A DNA stretch of 64,000 nucleotides from Bolinopsis microptera (Eukaryota > Ctenophora > Tentaculata > Lobata > Bolinopsidae), in contig NC_087079.1 of the NCBI RefSeq assembly GCF_026151205.1, positions 2,885,730-2,949,729 of the forward strand. Direction: 5' to 3'. This document shows, piece by piece, positions 28,902 to 42,400 of the stretch; position 1 is the stretch's first letter, and each line of letters opens with the position of its first letter. Made by a program: the position numbers and the translations under genes. Below the pieces are notes generated by a model. The model saw nothing but the letters and a program-made list of their open reading frames with translations. It searched no databases and was not told the origin of the DNA.

Positions 28902-31900
28902 GCGTGCCCGTCACAGCAACACACCAAAAAATAAATAAAATAAATAACAGTCTACTATCAAAAAATCACCTCACAAAAATAAAATAAAATAAAACGTCAT
29001 AAAAATCAGTTGAATTTTTAATCAACTAACAGTAATCGGGTTATTGTTTTCTCGGGTGTACTCAAATTCGCCCTAATTCGGAATAAAGCATGTAAAAAGG
29101 TAGGCTTGATACTGATAAATAATTTTGTACAGCATGCACTCTGCACCTGTTAAAATCACAGCTTTTCTTATCGTTTGTCAGCCAACAGTGAGCCAAGCTA
29201 GATAATCGCTGTCATCTGTGGCAATTGGTTAAAAGAGACAAGATATTGAGTTATATTAAAATGGCTATTCTCATAATATTCTATTATGAGAGTTAACATT
29301 ACAAGATCACAGGATGATCAATACAGGCTCTTGTAAAATAAAGAAGGCTGTAACTTTTGAGGGTTTCGGATAGTGAGTCGATGTCTGATATCAAACAGAA
29401 ATCGGTAATTCATAATTGAAAGAAAACGGGACTCAGAAATATATCAGATCTCAAAAAACCACTCAGCGAGCTATGGCCTTATATCATGGACCAGCATGAC
29501 CAGACGAGTCGGAAGCTAAGGAGCTAAAGCGACCTCGTTCTACTAATATCACTCATCTTCGACATTCAATAAGTTTCAAAATATCCATCGGTTATTTTAT
29601 AATAACGTTTTCCATGAATTCTACTCCTTTGCCCGGAACGTTGACTTCTATTCCGCCTATCCCTGGATTATGACTAATAAGTCGTAACCAGAAACCTATG
29701 ATATAGGTAAGCATGACGTAGTTAAGTATGACGTAGGTCGGTAAATATGACGTAATATGACGTATCAACTCTCACATTCTCATCATAATGTTACACCACA
29801 TGAAACACCATATATATGCTCCGAATTATATAAATGTACATTTATAGACGGAATATATCATAATACATGCTGAACCGGGACGGTACCACTACCATTGTAG
29901 AATGTAGGAGAATGTACATCCTAAACCCTGCAACAAACACCGCCCCCAGTACTAAACCTAAGAGTTGGGATACTACATACTGATAGGTATTGATAGGTAA
30001 TGCTGTAGTGTTTTACTCACTGTTACTTGTTGCTCGCTGTGTGTAGCATTCAGTCGAGTGTTTAGAGTGGGGTCTTTGTTTCTTGTCAGCTTGTTCTTCT
30101 GTCTTCCTGTTTTTATAACAAACTTTATGATCTCCTTCCTGTCACTCTCTGAGGAATATCGTGCTCGTCGTAACTCTGAAAATAGAATACTTTGCACTTT
30201 TATGTTGCAATATAATTTGTATGCAGTAAACAATGTGCACTTTAATTAACTAATTAATTAGCAACCCAATCTCATTAGTACTATGGTAGAGCTACATTAG
30301 ATGAGTTCTGTTTTAACGTAGCCACAATGTCCATTCAGCCCTTATAAGCTTATATAAAGTATTCACATAACGGAACAGCATTAATTCATCTTTCTCGGTG
30401 TTGGGTCAGCGGTCCAATCATGCAGCTCACTGGATTAATTAAGGCAGTCATTAATTCATCCTATTTCCTGACTGGCTGAGATGTTTTACATCCTAGATTC
30501 CTAGTCTTACGATGTATCATATTGTTATACTGCGGTTTAGAATTGGTCATAATTTGCAACCCAATCTTGATGAAATGTATGGTACCAATACAAGTATTAA
30601 GAATTGTTATAAATATAACGTTACCACATATTTTATCTATTTATACAACAGTTAACTTCATTAAAGCAAACAAGGTCATTTGTGTGTATATTACTCAATA
30701 ATTTTTAAGTAATATAACCTAAGTCAATATTCACACATAGATTACATAATTGCACAAAATTACACATAATAGTTACGTCTTTTCATGTCGAGAAAGATTA
30801 AAAATCGTACGATGCGAGAGCTAAACCAGCTAGCCGAGATGCCTTGACTCTTATCAGACTGAAATTTCGTACAATTTTACTTGTGATCTAAAATGATTGC
30901 TAAACTAATTAGCGAATATTTTGGGTACTTGGCCAACGACATAAACTCGATCAAACATTTTAAAGTCCATCTGATAACTGTTCTTATTGAATTTTCGAGT
31001 TTCGGTTCAAATTACAACAGCTTACCCACTCCAAATTCAGTTTTACGATAATTAGGTTTTCGATTTCGATCAACTTTAACTTAAAACACACACCATTCGA
31101 CTCACAATTCACATTTATTTTCATCATACGATCTATCTGCGGTATATAGTTTTTGTTTCTGAAAACTATATACTTATACACAGCCAGTATGATTGTTTTG
31201 TAGAATTTTCAAATTATAAGAAATATGATATCGTCATTTACATGGCGTGATATGACTCCAGTGCTCTATCTGTATTGCATCAGGCTCCAGCTTATCGTAC
31301 TGCCGTTATGTGGCCCATTGTAAGTGGACACTACGTCTACAGCACTCTTGCTTCCTGTGCGCTGCTTGTCACCATGGTTCACAATTGTTTTACAAGTTTT
31401 AATACGTTAATCGTCGTGAACGATCCGAAATATTCTTATTTTAGTATTTTACCTTTAAATATTCGCTTTAGAAAGAATGACTGTATGTTGGGTGGTCGTG
31501 TGAATGAAGATTCAATCACCAACAATGGGAGCTCAAAAGCAAAAGTTCCCATAAATAGCCCTCGTTCTCTGGAACAGTACCAGAAGTCTGATTTAGATAC
31601 TATATTTGCCTTATCAGTTCCGTATCTTAAACCTGTCCCCAGGGAAATCACTGTTATTCAATTAGGGACATGTTAGTGTTTTCTGCGGTAAATCTGTGTG
31701 CAGATTTTGGGGGTTCGGGATGGGGGTTATTAATGACGTGCCTTGAAACAAAATTAGTGTTTTGTGTAGTGACGCTCGTAGACCTCAAAAGATGGATTTC
31801 TACTTTCTATTTTGCATAGTTAGGCACTACTTAAATCACAGGATTTCTTTATTTTAAACTATTTCTCTGCAGCTCAGTTTTTGTCTTTAGTTTGAATCTA

Positions 31901-32295
31901 GTTTTATCTCCGTACGCTTTGGATACACCTTTTTGTGCTTCTCGCACAAAAAGGTGTATTTATCGCTTAACTTGCTGATTTTGCTCGCTGACTGTTAACC
32001 AGCATAATTCTGAATTGATCACGAGATTTTTTTTGAAAACCAAATAGAATAATATATAGCATTTATATTAACAACAACATATATCGATAAGATTTTTATC
32101 ATCGATTTATTGAGTCCTTGGGACTCCTAATTAACTAAGCTTTGATACAAAGCATGCAAATTCAAAGCCGCTCTCACAACTTTTGTCAACTGTATTGACA
32201 GAAGATCTGGTCCCTCTTTTACAGTTACACAAGAGAACCAGATCTATCATGTCAGACATGCTCCTTCATAAATCTACAAATTGTCAGGTAGTATT
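28902..32295. other. gene-poor interval
   Basis: AT-rich, with no gene I can support. A 133-codon open frame at 31275-31676 has no start context, motif or splice support beyond length and is treated as doubtful. A perfect 16-bp hairpin lies at 31923-31959 and an imperfect inverted repeat around AGATCTGGT at about 32202-32246, just before the adaptor gene. Confidence 0.45.
31923..31959. repeat. perfect hairpin, 16-bp arms
   Basis: ATACACCTTTTTGTGC, a 5-base loop, then its exact reverse complement. No flanking gene explains it. Confidence 0.75.
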
Positions 32296-33423
32296 ATGGA
32301 GATCTTCAGGACTCTAGGGCGGGGTTCTAAAACTCATTTTACTGGTCAGCATGAGGTCTTGCTGAGTGGGATTGTTTGTGTAACTCTTAACCAGGTGGGG
32401 CTTCTTATTACTAATCTATCATATCTTATTACAATTGGAACAATGTTATACTTCATGTAACCGTATTTTTACATGATTAACAACATTTTTAATTTATCAT
32501 TTTGTTCTACTTTCTCAAATGTCTTCTGTTTCAGAAAGCGCCTCAGCCGAAGTTTGTTGAGATTACACACAATTCAACAGAAAAAAGTAAGTTACGAATA
32601 CTTTGTTTCCCTGTTACAACCGTCAACTCACTGTGAAGTTTCTTCGCTTTAATAATAATTGTTGGTTGGAAGTTAATGGCATGGATCCTTCCAACTCCAA
32701 GTACACTCGATCTCTTTACCAATTTAAAACTTACATGCTGATAGTACTGCAAATAGGGCTTAACATACATGATGTAAACAAACAAAATCCCGATTTACCG
32801 CGAACCCCGATTTACCGCTGCTGCTATCCTTTCCCCAACCTCCACGGTAAATAGGGGTTTCACTGTATTTTATTCGCAGAGACAGCCCTGTATATCCACA
32901 AGACAAGAATGAAGAAGAGAACAGAGGCAGCGATAGACTTGACTCAGTCAACTGTCTTCGTAGAATACGATAAAGCCAATGTTGTTGGTAATGACTTTCA
33001 TGCAGCTTAAATTGAAACCATTCGCCACCAATTGTGGATTAGTTTTAGTGAAATTAGAGACGAGAGATCCACTGAAATTTCTAGCATTTGTGCAGAGGGG
33101 AAGTGGGGAAATTTTATCATAAAAATCATAATTCAATTTATCTTTGCTGACCAACAATTAGAAAGGTGCTGTAACCAAGTACACGGTGCATCCTGGCGCC
33201 GAAATTTGATTTTAAGGACACGTTGGGGAAAAATAGCTCTAGAAAAATTCATGATTTTAAAAGATACTACGTGTCAGGAAACTTGAGAAACACCAACTAC
33301 CCACAGGGATAGTAAACCGAGAAAACAGGATCTACACGTTGAAGCTAGACAAGGACAAGGAAGAGTTGGAGAGATTTTTAGCTCAGTGGAGGTCTGTCCT
33401 CACTGTATCCCAGCACCCAGACG
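32296..33423 (+). CDS. adaptor exons 1-4: PH domain
   Basis: Exon 1 (33 codons) opens with MEIFRTLGRGSK and the first PH strand (VLLSGIVCVTLNQ); its donor GTGGGG is weak. Exon 2 gives KAPQPKFVEITHN, and exon 3 a strand-turn-strand with basic residues (YIHKTRMKKRTEAAIDL). Exon 4 carries the last strand (NRIYTLKL) and the C-terminal helix with its conserved Trp (EELERFLAQWRSVL). Basic residues in the exon 3 loop fit phosphoinositide binding. Exon 4 ends in phase 1 at 33423, and its donor lies at the very start of a 96-bp tandem array. Confidence 0.72.
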
Positions 33424-36400
33424 GTACGTTGTAAACCTGCGGTGTTTCCATACCCAAGGTTGTTAAATACGTATTAGGAGGGAATACGTATTGGAATACA
33501 AATACGTATTAATCCTCGAAAATTGACGTATTACGAAAAGGTGTGGCTTGAAGTTGAAATTGATCGCGGACGGTCTTTAAATTCTGAACATCAAAATCAT
33601 TAAATATGTATTAATATGTAATTGATAATTTCGCAAAAAATTTTAGCTTATCGGATTAATATTATCCATGAAATTTGATTACAAATTTAAGTTATCATGT
33701 ATAACTGCACTCCTTTAATGCATGATCAATGATGAGGGTGGCGCGCAGCTGTAATGTTTAATTTTGACAAATCAGCGTATTACGTATTATGGCGTATTCG
33801 TGGACGTATTTAACAATCCATAGAAATTACCGTATTACGGCGTATTACGACGTATTCTTTATCAGAACCGAATACGTCGTATTATTTCACGAAAATTTGA
33901 CGTATTTAACAACCTTGTCCATACCTCTGTATATTGTACGTTATATATTGTTATACTTGTTCAGTTATTATATTATACTGCTTCTGTTAAGTTGACGTTG
34001 TAAACCTGGTGTTTCTATACCTCTGTATATTGTACGTTATATATTGTTATACTTGTTCAGTTATTATATTATACTGCTTCTGTTAAGTTGACGTTGTAAA
34101 CCTGGTGTTTCTATACCTCTGTATATTGTACGTTATATATTGTTATACTTGTTCAGTTATTATATTATACTGCTTCTGTTAAGTTGACGTTGTAAACCTG
34201 GTGTTTCTATACCTCTGTATATTGTACGTTATATATTGTTATACTTGTTCAGTTATTATATTATACTGCTTCTGTTAAGTTGACGTTGTAAACCTGGTGT
34301 TTCTATACCTCTGTATATTGTACGTTATATATTGTTATACTTGTTCAGTTATTATATTATACTGCTTGACGTTGTAAACCTGGTGTTTTGTTATAGTTCT
34401 ACAATCTGTTTTGTAATAAAACCTAGTTGTCTTATAGCGTTATAGCTATAAACTAATTACAACACTACAAATCTATTACATTTATTGAGTGGAACTATGT
34501 AAAAGGGGATCGTTGCTAGCGTCGAAACTGTTTTAACCCTACCTTAGTCAGTTGAAAGTCTGATAGCGTAATATGTTCTGTTTGATTTGACCAAACTAAT
34601 GCCTTTCATTGCTTTATAATAGCTATACGTGCTGTTTTGTTATAAAAATTTTTCTTTTATCTGTACAAACTGCCGTTCTTTTCTTCTAGTATATAGATAT
34701 GGGGAACTAGGACAAACACCGATGCAACATTAAGACAACAATAAGACAACATTAATACAACAATAAGACAACATTAAGACAACATTAACGCAACAAACAC
34801 CAATAAGACAACAAACGATAAAACAACATTAAGACAACATTAAGGCAACATTAAGGCAACATTAAAGCAACAAATTCGTTAAAGACATCAGTAACAAACT
34901 TAATAAGGCAACAAATTATGTATAACACTATTTCTTCGAATATATTTTACTTTGTCAAATTATATTTTACTTCATCAACTGAGTTAGAGTATGATTGATT
35001 TTGGACACGAAGGGAAACACACAAATTTGGCTTGGAAACTTCGTTTATTACATCGCTAGAGCCTACAAAAAAGAAATAAATTAGTCAGATAAAATCAATC
35101 ATAATACTCAGTCAAAGAGATTCAAAAATTTATAAAAAGGTCATGATTAGAGAATATCATGAAAGTCGATCAGAAATTGGAATACGATAAAATTGTTTCA
35201 CTGATAGCGTGGTAGATAAAATTTATAAAGAAAAATGACGCAAAATTGGCACAAAATTGTTAAAATTAAGTTAGTTAGAGTAATACGAAATTGTGACTAA
35301 AACTCTGAAAATGAAATAATTAGGTCTCATTATTTATCAGGAAATACAAATTTACAGTGCAATAAATTAATCACAAATTCTTCTGAATAGGGCTGGGATA
35401 TCTAACTAAAGAAAGTTTCGGAAAGGACTTTCAGACCACTCCCTCATTTTGAAACCTGGCCTCATGTGTTGAGCACTTTTCTATCTAACCTTCTGTCTTC
35501 TGTCTATTTAACCTGCTCACCTATTCAGCTTGATATTGCTACTGAACCTCTGTCATAGAAACAACAACCATCACCTGAACCACACTGACCACCAAAGCAG
35601 TGATTATAACAGATGATGTGGAGGCAAATGCGGCCATGCCTGACCCAGCCATTCCACCAATCAAGCCAATTGCGGTTGCGATGCTAGCACCTACTTCAAA
35701 GTTTGACGGTCCGAAGTAATTCACGTCGAAGAGGACATAGCTGTAGCCCAAAACAATTATCCCGTTCAAGAACTTCGTTATGAAGTTAGTGAAAATCGCT
35801 ACCGCAAGGTTTTGTTGTGTGAGCATCAGTACAAAGTTTGCTACGTATACTAGGGAAACAAACCCCTGCAGTTTACGAAATCCAATCTTGTCTTTTATCC
35901 AGTGCATAAGGAATACAGAGGGCATACCTGCGAAGTTAACAAGTGCCAGTAACAAGAGTTCCGGCCCTTGAGTCATGGTAACTGAGCAATCAATGTTTGG
36001 TCCTGCTTTATTGATCTTAAGCATCTGGATCAACGCTGGAACGAGGAGGGTGGTCAACCAGCCATTAAAAGTAACACAAGCAACGAGCAGCCCCATTTTT
36101 GTGGTTCTAGCTGCAAAGTTTGAAACAGTCACTGTTTCTTGCTGTTCTGCTTCGTCTTCTGACCTTTCTATTTGTGATCCTTTTATATCTTTTACACAGA
36201 AGTGAACCATGATGATCGGAGGACTGAGTACGGGCAATGTCGAGAAAAGTAGAAACTTCCTCCATCCAATCCATTCAAGTAGTAGGAACCCCAACACTGA
36301 CGACCACATTGACCCGGCAGTGTAGAAAATCTGTGTTATCATTAAAATTCTGTCTAGAATCTCTTTATTGGAAACTATGTCAGCGGCCCAAACATAAATA

Positions 36401-39400
36401 ATGGTGTATCTGAGTCCACAACAAAAGCCAAGTATGGCTCGAGAAAGAAAAAGAGCTGTAAAGTTTGCAACCATGCCACAGAAAACTAAACTGCATACAC
36501 TCAGATATAGCGAGATTAAAACTATCTTCCGTTTTTCAAACCTGAAACACAATATCGTTAAATCTATTTTTTTTTAATTTCTGTATTACTACTAGCAAAT
36601 GTTTCACTGCAGCTTGAGGGTTACAGTTAAAATCGTCTAGAAAAATACTTTGAACCTACCTTTTCGCCAATGGTCCTGCAATCATAACTGAAACTGCTAA
36701 GGAGAAGAACAGAATGCAATCCAATAATCCTTCTTTCCAATGAGATATTCCAATGTCACATGAAACTTGTTGAGTTAACATTCCTGATACGTGAGGAAAT
36801 ATGGTTATCAGGCTTCCTCGCGGCTCGCGTGTGTTACAGAGTAGGAGTGAGGTTTTCAATACAAGGAAGGCTATTTTGTAAAATGTGAATGAGCTTGTGC
36901 AATGTGCAGAAAGAAATTGAAAATTTTCACTTCAAAAATAATAAGTTTCACCAACCAGGCAAATCAATCTCTGTTCCATCTGCAAAGTCGCATAGGAGAC
37001 AACATATCAACAACATCTTATCATTCCTTGTCCAAGTTGTTTGTTGCTGGTTGTCTTTATCAACCAGGACGTCATTTTCACCGTTTGTCATTTCTTTTAA
37101 GAATTACTCTGCCAAGTGAAATATAATATCGAGCAAAAATCAAACAAAAATGAATAGAGTAAGAGGTCTGATCAAAGCTTGCTGAATATTGCTGTAATGT
37201 CTCAATTTTAACTTACTTCTATTACAGTTTGTTGATATCATGAGATCGTTCTTCGTTACTATTTGAAAGCTTCTTCTGGATTGAGTGTGTACTATCATAA
37301 CATTGAAACGATCTGAATATTGCTGTAATGTACATACACATGCTACATGAAGAGGTCTCCTCCTAGTCGTTGGAGTGGCCTGCATCACACACATCTCTTC
37401 TACGGCGTAACATGTTCCTCCATTCCACTCGCTTTAGAGCCAACTGTTTTACTGCATCTCTGCTGATGTTATCGACACCTGTAAATTCAGCCGCATCCTC
37501 GAGTACACAGGCCATCCAGCCTTTGCGGGGTCGTCCTCTCAGTCTCTTTCCATAGTTTGGTTTCCAATCCAGTAAGAAATTGGGAAACCGCGTCTCTGGC
37601 ATTCTGACAACATGTCCGTACCACCTTAGTCTAGCCGCACCGATGAAAGTTTCGATAGACTTAATTCCAGCACGCCTGAGAACTTCTTCATTGGAGACAT
37701 GGAAGAACCACTTTATCTTCAAAATTCTTCTCAGGGAGGTCAGATGGAAGACCTCAAACCGTTTCATCTGCTTCTTTGTTGTGTTCCACACTTCGGCTCC
37801 ATATAACAGAATAGTAATAACAGCAGCCTTGTAGATACGGATCTTGGTGGGCGTTCTTATAGTTCGACTGTTCCATATCTTCCAAAGCTGATGGAACGCA
37901 CCATTAGCACGCTGGATCCTGATGTCAAGATCTCGGTCAATGGTACCATCCCCACTGATGTTGGCACCAAGATAAACAAAGTTGCTGACCTGTTCAACAG
38001 GTTCTCCCTCCACTGTTAGCTTTATACTGTCTCTTTCGGTGTAAGGTCGCTGGGACGCACACTTGCTGATCGCCATGCATTGTGTCTTTTTAGCGTTGAT
38101 TTTCAACCCAGCATAAGAGGTGTAATAAGCTATAAGATCAGTGGACTCTTGCAGCCCTTCTTCAGTATTGTCCATCACTGCCAGATCATCAGCGTAGTCA
38201 CTGTCCATGATAACTTTTTCATCTGCACCCTTTAGTTCCTTTTGCAGTACAGCACCATGACTGATTGCCTTGTGAACCTCGGCCAAAAAGATTCCAAAGT
38301 TCAGACAAAAATTAAATACAGGGGGGCCCTGGATATCACCCTGTCCAGTGCCCGAATTAACAGAGAACCAATCAGACATTTCACCATTAACCCTGACAGC
38401 ACTCATGGTTCCGTTGAAGAATGCCTGAAAGATTCTAACATATTTCTCAGGAAGTCCATAGTGTCTCATGCTTGACCAAATAAACTCTCTTCTGATGGAA
38501 TCAAACGCTGCCTTAAAATCAATGAAATTAACATAAAGTGGAATGTTAAACTCAATGCAGTTGTGAATAATGGTGCGGATGGAATAAATCTGATCAATAC
38601 ATGAGCGGTTCCGTCTGAACCCACACTGATTTTCCCTAAGAAGACACTCCATTCCAACATCCAGCCTCTTAAGAAGAACCATTTGAAGAACCTTAGAAGA
38701 CGTTGCCCTAAGAGTTATACCCCTATTATTGCAGCAGTATGAGGTGTCTCCCTTCTTTCCGATAACCACTATAACACCTTTAAGCCAATCCTCAGGGATC
38801 ACCTCTTCCTCCCATACCTTTTTAAACAGTAGCTCTAGTTGGCCAACAAGAGCACTTCCACCATACTTAAGTTGTTCATTAGTTATCTCATCAACCCCTG
38901 CACTTTTGCAGTTCTTCAGTTTCTTTAGAGCATAACTAATCTCATCTCTAGAAGGAGGTCCATCAGAACAAGAAAGGTAGTCAAAACTCGGTTGTGAGGG
39001 CACACCATCGAGGTCATCAAGATTGGCATCCGATAGTGGAGGATTTAAGAGCTCAGTAAAGTGCTCCTTCCACCTTTCCTTCTGACTGTCCGGGTCTGTA
39101 ATAAAATGACCATCCTTATCCCTAACTGACATACCCACTTTCTTCTTCTTTTTCCCAGAAATCTTCTTTATCTTATCCCAAACTTCCCTTTGCTGGCCTT
39201 TCTTAGAAGCCTCCTCTAGATCAGTCGCTATTTTAGTAGCCCAGTTGTTGTCGTCAATTTTACAACTTTTCTTAACTAATTTATTAAGTTTAGAGTAGGC
39301 TGATCTATTGACGTTTGAAGTGGGATCCCTCCGTTTGAACATTCCCCGTTGCTCTATCAAGTTCTTAGAGGTTTGCGAAAGGTGTTGTTCTTTAACCTTC

Positions 39401-42400
39401 CGGGGACGCTTTCCAAGCACTTCCATCGAGACATCAGTGACTGTCTGCTTGAAATTATCCCACATGTCCTCAAGGTTGACCTCATTAGCCAGACAATCAA
39501 AACGGTTCTGAAGAGCCACATTGTACTCTTGAACCTTAGACGAGTTTCGCAAATGTTCAATAGCAGGCACATCGTGCCTTTTAGCAGTGATCTTAGCTAC
39601 CGACTGCAGTTTGATTTGCAGCCGTCCACGAACAAGATAGTGATCTGAACCAATGTCAGCCCCACGACATACCTTAACATCGAGTAGCGAGTGTTGGAAT
39701 CGTCCACTAATACAAACATGATCTATTTGATTCACAGTTAACCCGTTAGGAGACCGCCATGTACCCTTGTGGATGTCTCTATGCTGGAACAGAGTTCCAC
39801 CAATAACAAGTTGATTGGCTGCACAGAAATCCATGAGCCTGGTCCCATTGTCGCTTGATGAACTATGGAGAGATTCTCCACCAATAACTCCCTCGAATCC
39901 ATATCTGTTTGAAGTAACTTTTCCATTGAAGTCACCCAGTAGCAGTTTCAGATCATGTCGGGGCAGTTCACCAAACGTGTCTGATAAAACGTTGTAAAAA
40001 CGATCTTTCTCTCCGTCATCAGCACCGTCAGTCGGAGCGTAGGCTACAACAACAGATATGTTGAGGTGTTTGCCGTGTAACCTAGCTGTTAAGACCCGCT
40101 CTGATGTAGGTACATAAGAGATCAGGGAGTTCCTGATCTTTTTGGAAAGACATAGGCCAACCCCTTGCCTTTTGATACCATCTCCCCTACCAGAATGAAT
40201 AAGTAGACTACCATTGTCCAAAAGTGTACTTCCAGATCCTGGCATATGAGTTTCAGTAATACCCAAAATATCAAGACTGTAGTGATCAATGTTCTGACTG
40301 AGTTGATAAAGCTGTGAAGATGAGCTGACTAAAGATAAAACATTCCAGGTTCCAAAGTACATTGAGTGTTTGCTGTAGTTGATAGGATTGGACTTGCTGA
40401 AGTCAGTGTCAACATGAGCGATCTGTTGACTAATTACTCTGTTGTTATGACGAGCAACCACTCTTCTCATCAGGCCACTGGGGTCCCTGAGGCTTTGCCC
40501 AGTTGCCGTCATCCTGGTCTCACCCGACCTTGCAGAGGTAGAAGCACACCGTCCTTGATTTGTGTGTAATGTTTCAGTAGCAAACTTTTAGAGAGGAGAA
40601 GTTGCCAGCATCTCGCACCCGGTTTTTTATCGACCTTTGCCTGTCTAGATCCATAGTGTTTTGTTGCACGTCATCTGTTTATACTGGAGTCACCCAGGAC
40701 AGATTACAATGCTTAATAGTAGCACCTCGAAAAGGATGTGATTCTTCATCACGCACTATGGTCATTGGAATAGGAGAGGTTATTGGCTTCACTGCCTTCA
40801 CGATCACTATTCCCTGAGATTATAAATAATCTCTTGCCACCAAGAGATGTAATGTATCAATGTACAATGAACTACCAGGTTCGAGGGGCCAGCTACCCTT
40901 CAACCTTAAAATAGCTACTGAAACATCAATGAATAACCAAAAGTGGAGTGACTCTCGGAGTTCAAGGAGGGGTGTAGCCAGGATGAAGTGCTCTGGGCAA
41001 AGCCGCAAGGACCCCAGTGTGCAGATGAGAACAAAGAAGTCGCCTTATTTCAACAGTGTTATTAGTTCAAGGCATATCACTCATGTGGACCCGGAGAAGG
41101 GGAGAGCACTCCCATGCAACTTTATCAAACACAGCATTAATGTGGGAACGTGGAATGTGTTATCATTGGAGAGCAGTTCCTCAAAGCTGTATGAATTGTC
41201 ACAGAATATGTCAGCATATAAAATGGATGTCTTGGGGCTGACAGAGACGCACAGACCCGGCACTGGTGAGGTTACCTTCGATGATGGGTCCCTCTTTATT
41301 AACTCAGGAAGAAGTGATGGGTACAGACGACAAGCGGTAGGTTTAGTCCTCTCGAAGAAGACTAACAAGAATTTCGCCGCGGTAACACCACGCACGATTA
41401 AATTTCCCTACTGCCTACAATGTAATTGTTCTACTTGTATCCCAGAGTGGTGTTTGGCGCACGTGATAATCGTTTTCATTATATTAGGCGTGCAGAACTT
41501 GAAAATTCTGCGCGCATCTTAGGTGTCGCCGTCGATCTATATTCTATATGTGGTTTGGTTGTAGATCATTTCATATGTTGCGCGGTTTTGTTTCGTGTTA
41601 CTGTTAACGATGCGTATGATCATGTCACGTCATATTTATACTGCATCGTATGCCAACTTTATTGACTGTAATAAAATATTCTGTCTAATCTTAGTTATTA
41701 TTTGTATCTAACATAAACTAATACATTTTGATGCTTACTCGACACATCTACAGCACCATCGACTATATAGGATTCTTTAAAAGCATACTATACCGCAATC
41801 TTGATCTTAGTTGCTTCTTGAATGTAAATGTAAAGTAACATCTGTTCTTAAATATGTAATCGCTTTTTACCATTCAGTTTCGATAAACTGTAAAATATTC
41901 GGAGTTTATCAGTTGATATAATAATTTAATTTGTTTCGACTTGCTGAATTTTATCACTCGGTAATTTATTAAGCTTGTTTCAACAAAATAACTAAACACT
42001 TGTATTGATGATTGATCCGCTCAGATGACTAATATGCTATATTAATGAATTAGAGTAAATTGCAACCCGATGGAAACCTGTGTAACAGTCGTCAAGCACC
42101 TAAAACTGGTTGCTATGCCTGTAATTAATTAACACATAGCTGGCGTCGCGCGCGCAAAATTGCCTCCTTTTATACACATAATTATAGGGGAGTGGTCTAT
42201 ATTGCGAAGGAGCAGACTTTTGTCATCACCGTAGGACCGTCGGGCCACTTCATATATCCAAACCCGATTACTTATTCCCTACGATCTTTTTGCCTTCGGC
42301 AAGAGCAGGGAAAAAAATTCATTGATTTCATACAGTCCGATATCAGAACGAATTCTTGCAGCAAGGCTGCACAGTCGACATATCAACATTTCGATTGTGA

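Noticed and set aside
31275-31676. 133-codon plus-strand ORF
   Set aside because: Longest frame in a gene-poor stretch, but no recognisable domain, signal or exon border; left uncalled.
34725-34910. possible CRISPR-like array
   Set aside because: Units are short, irregular and not separated by unique spacers, and the DNA is eukaryotic; it is a minisatellite. The 96-bp and 51-bp arrays were rejected as CRISPR for the same reason.
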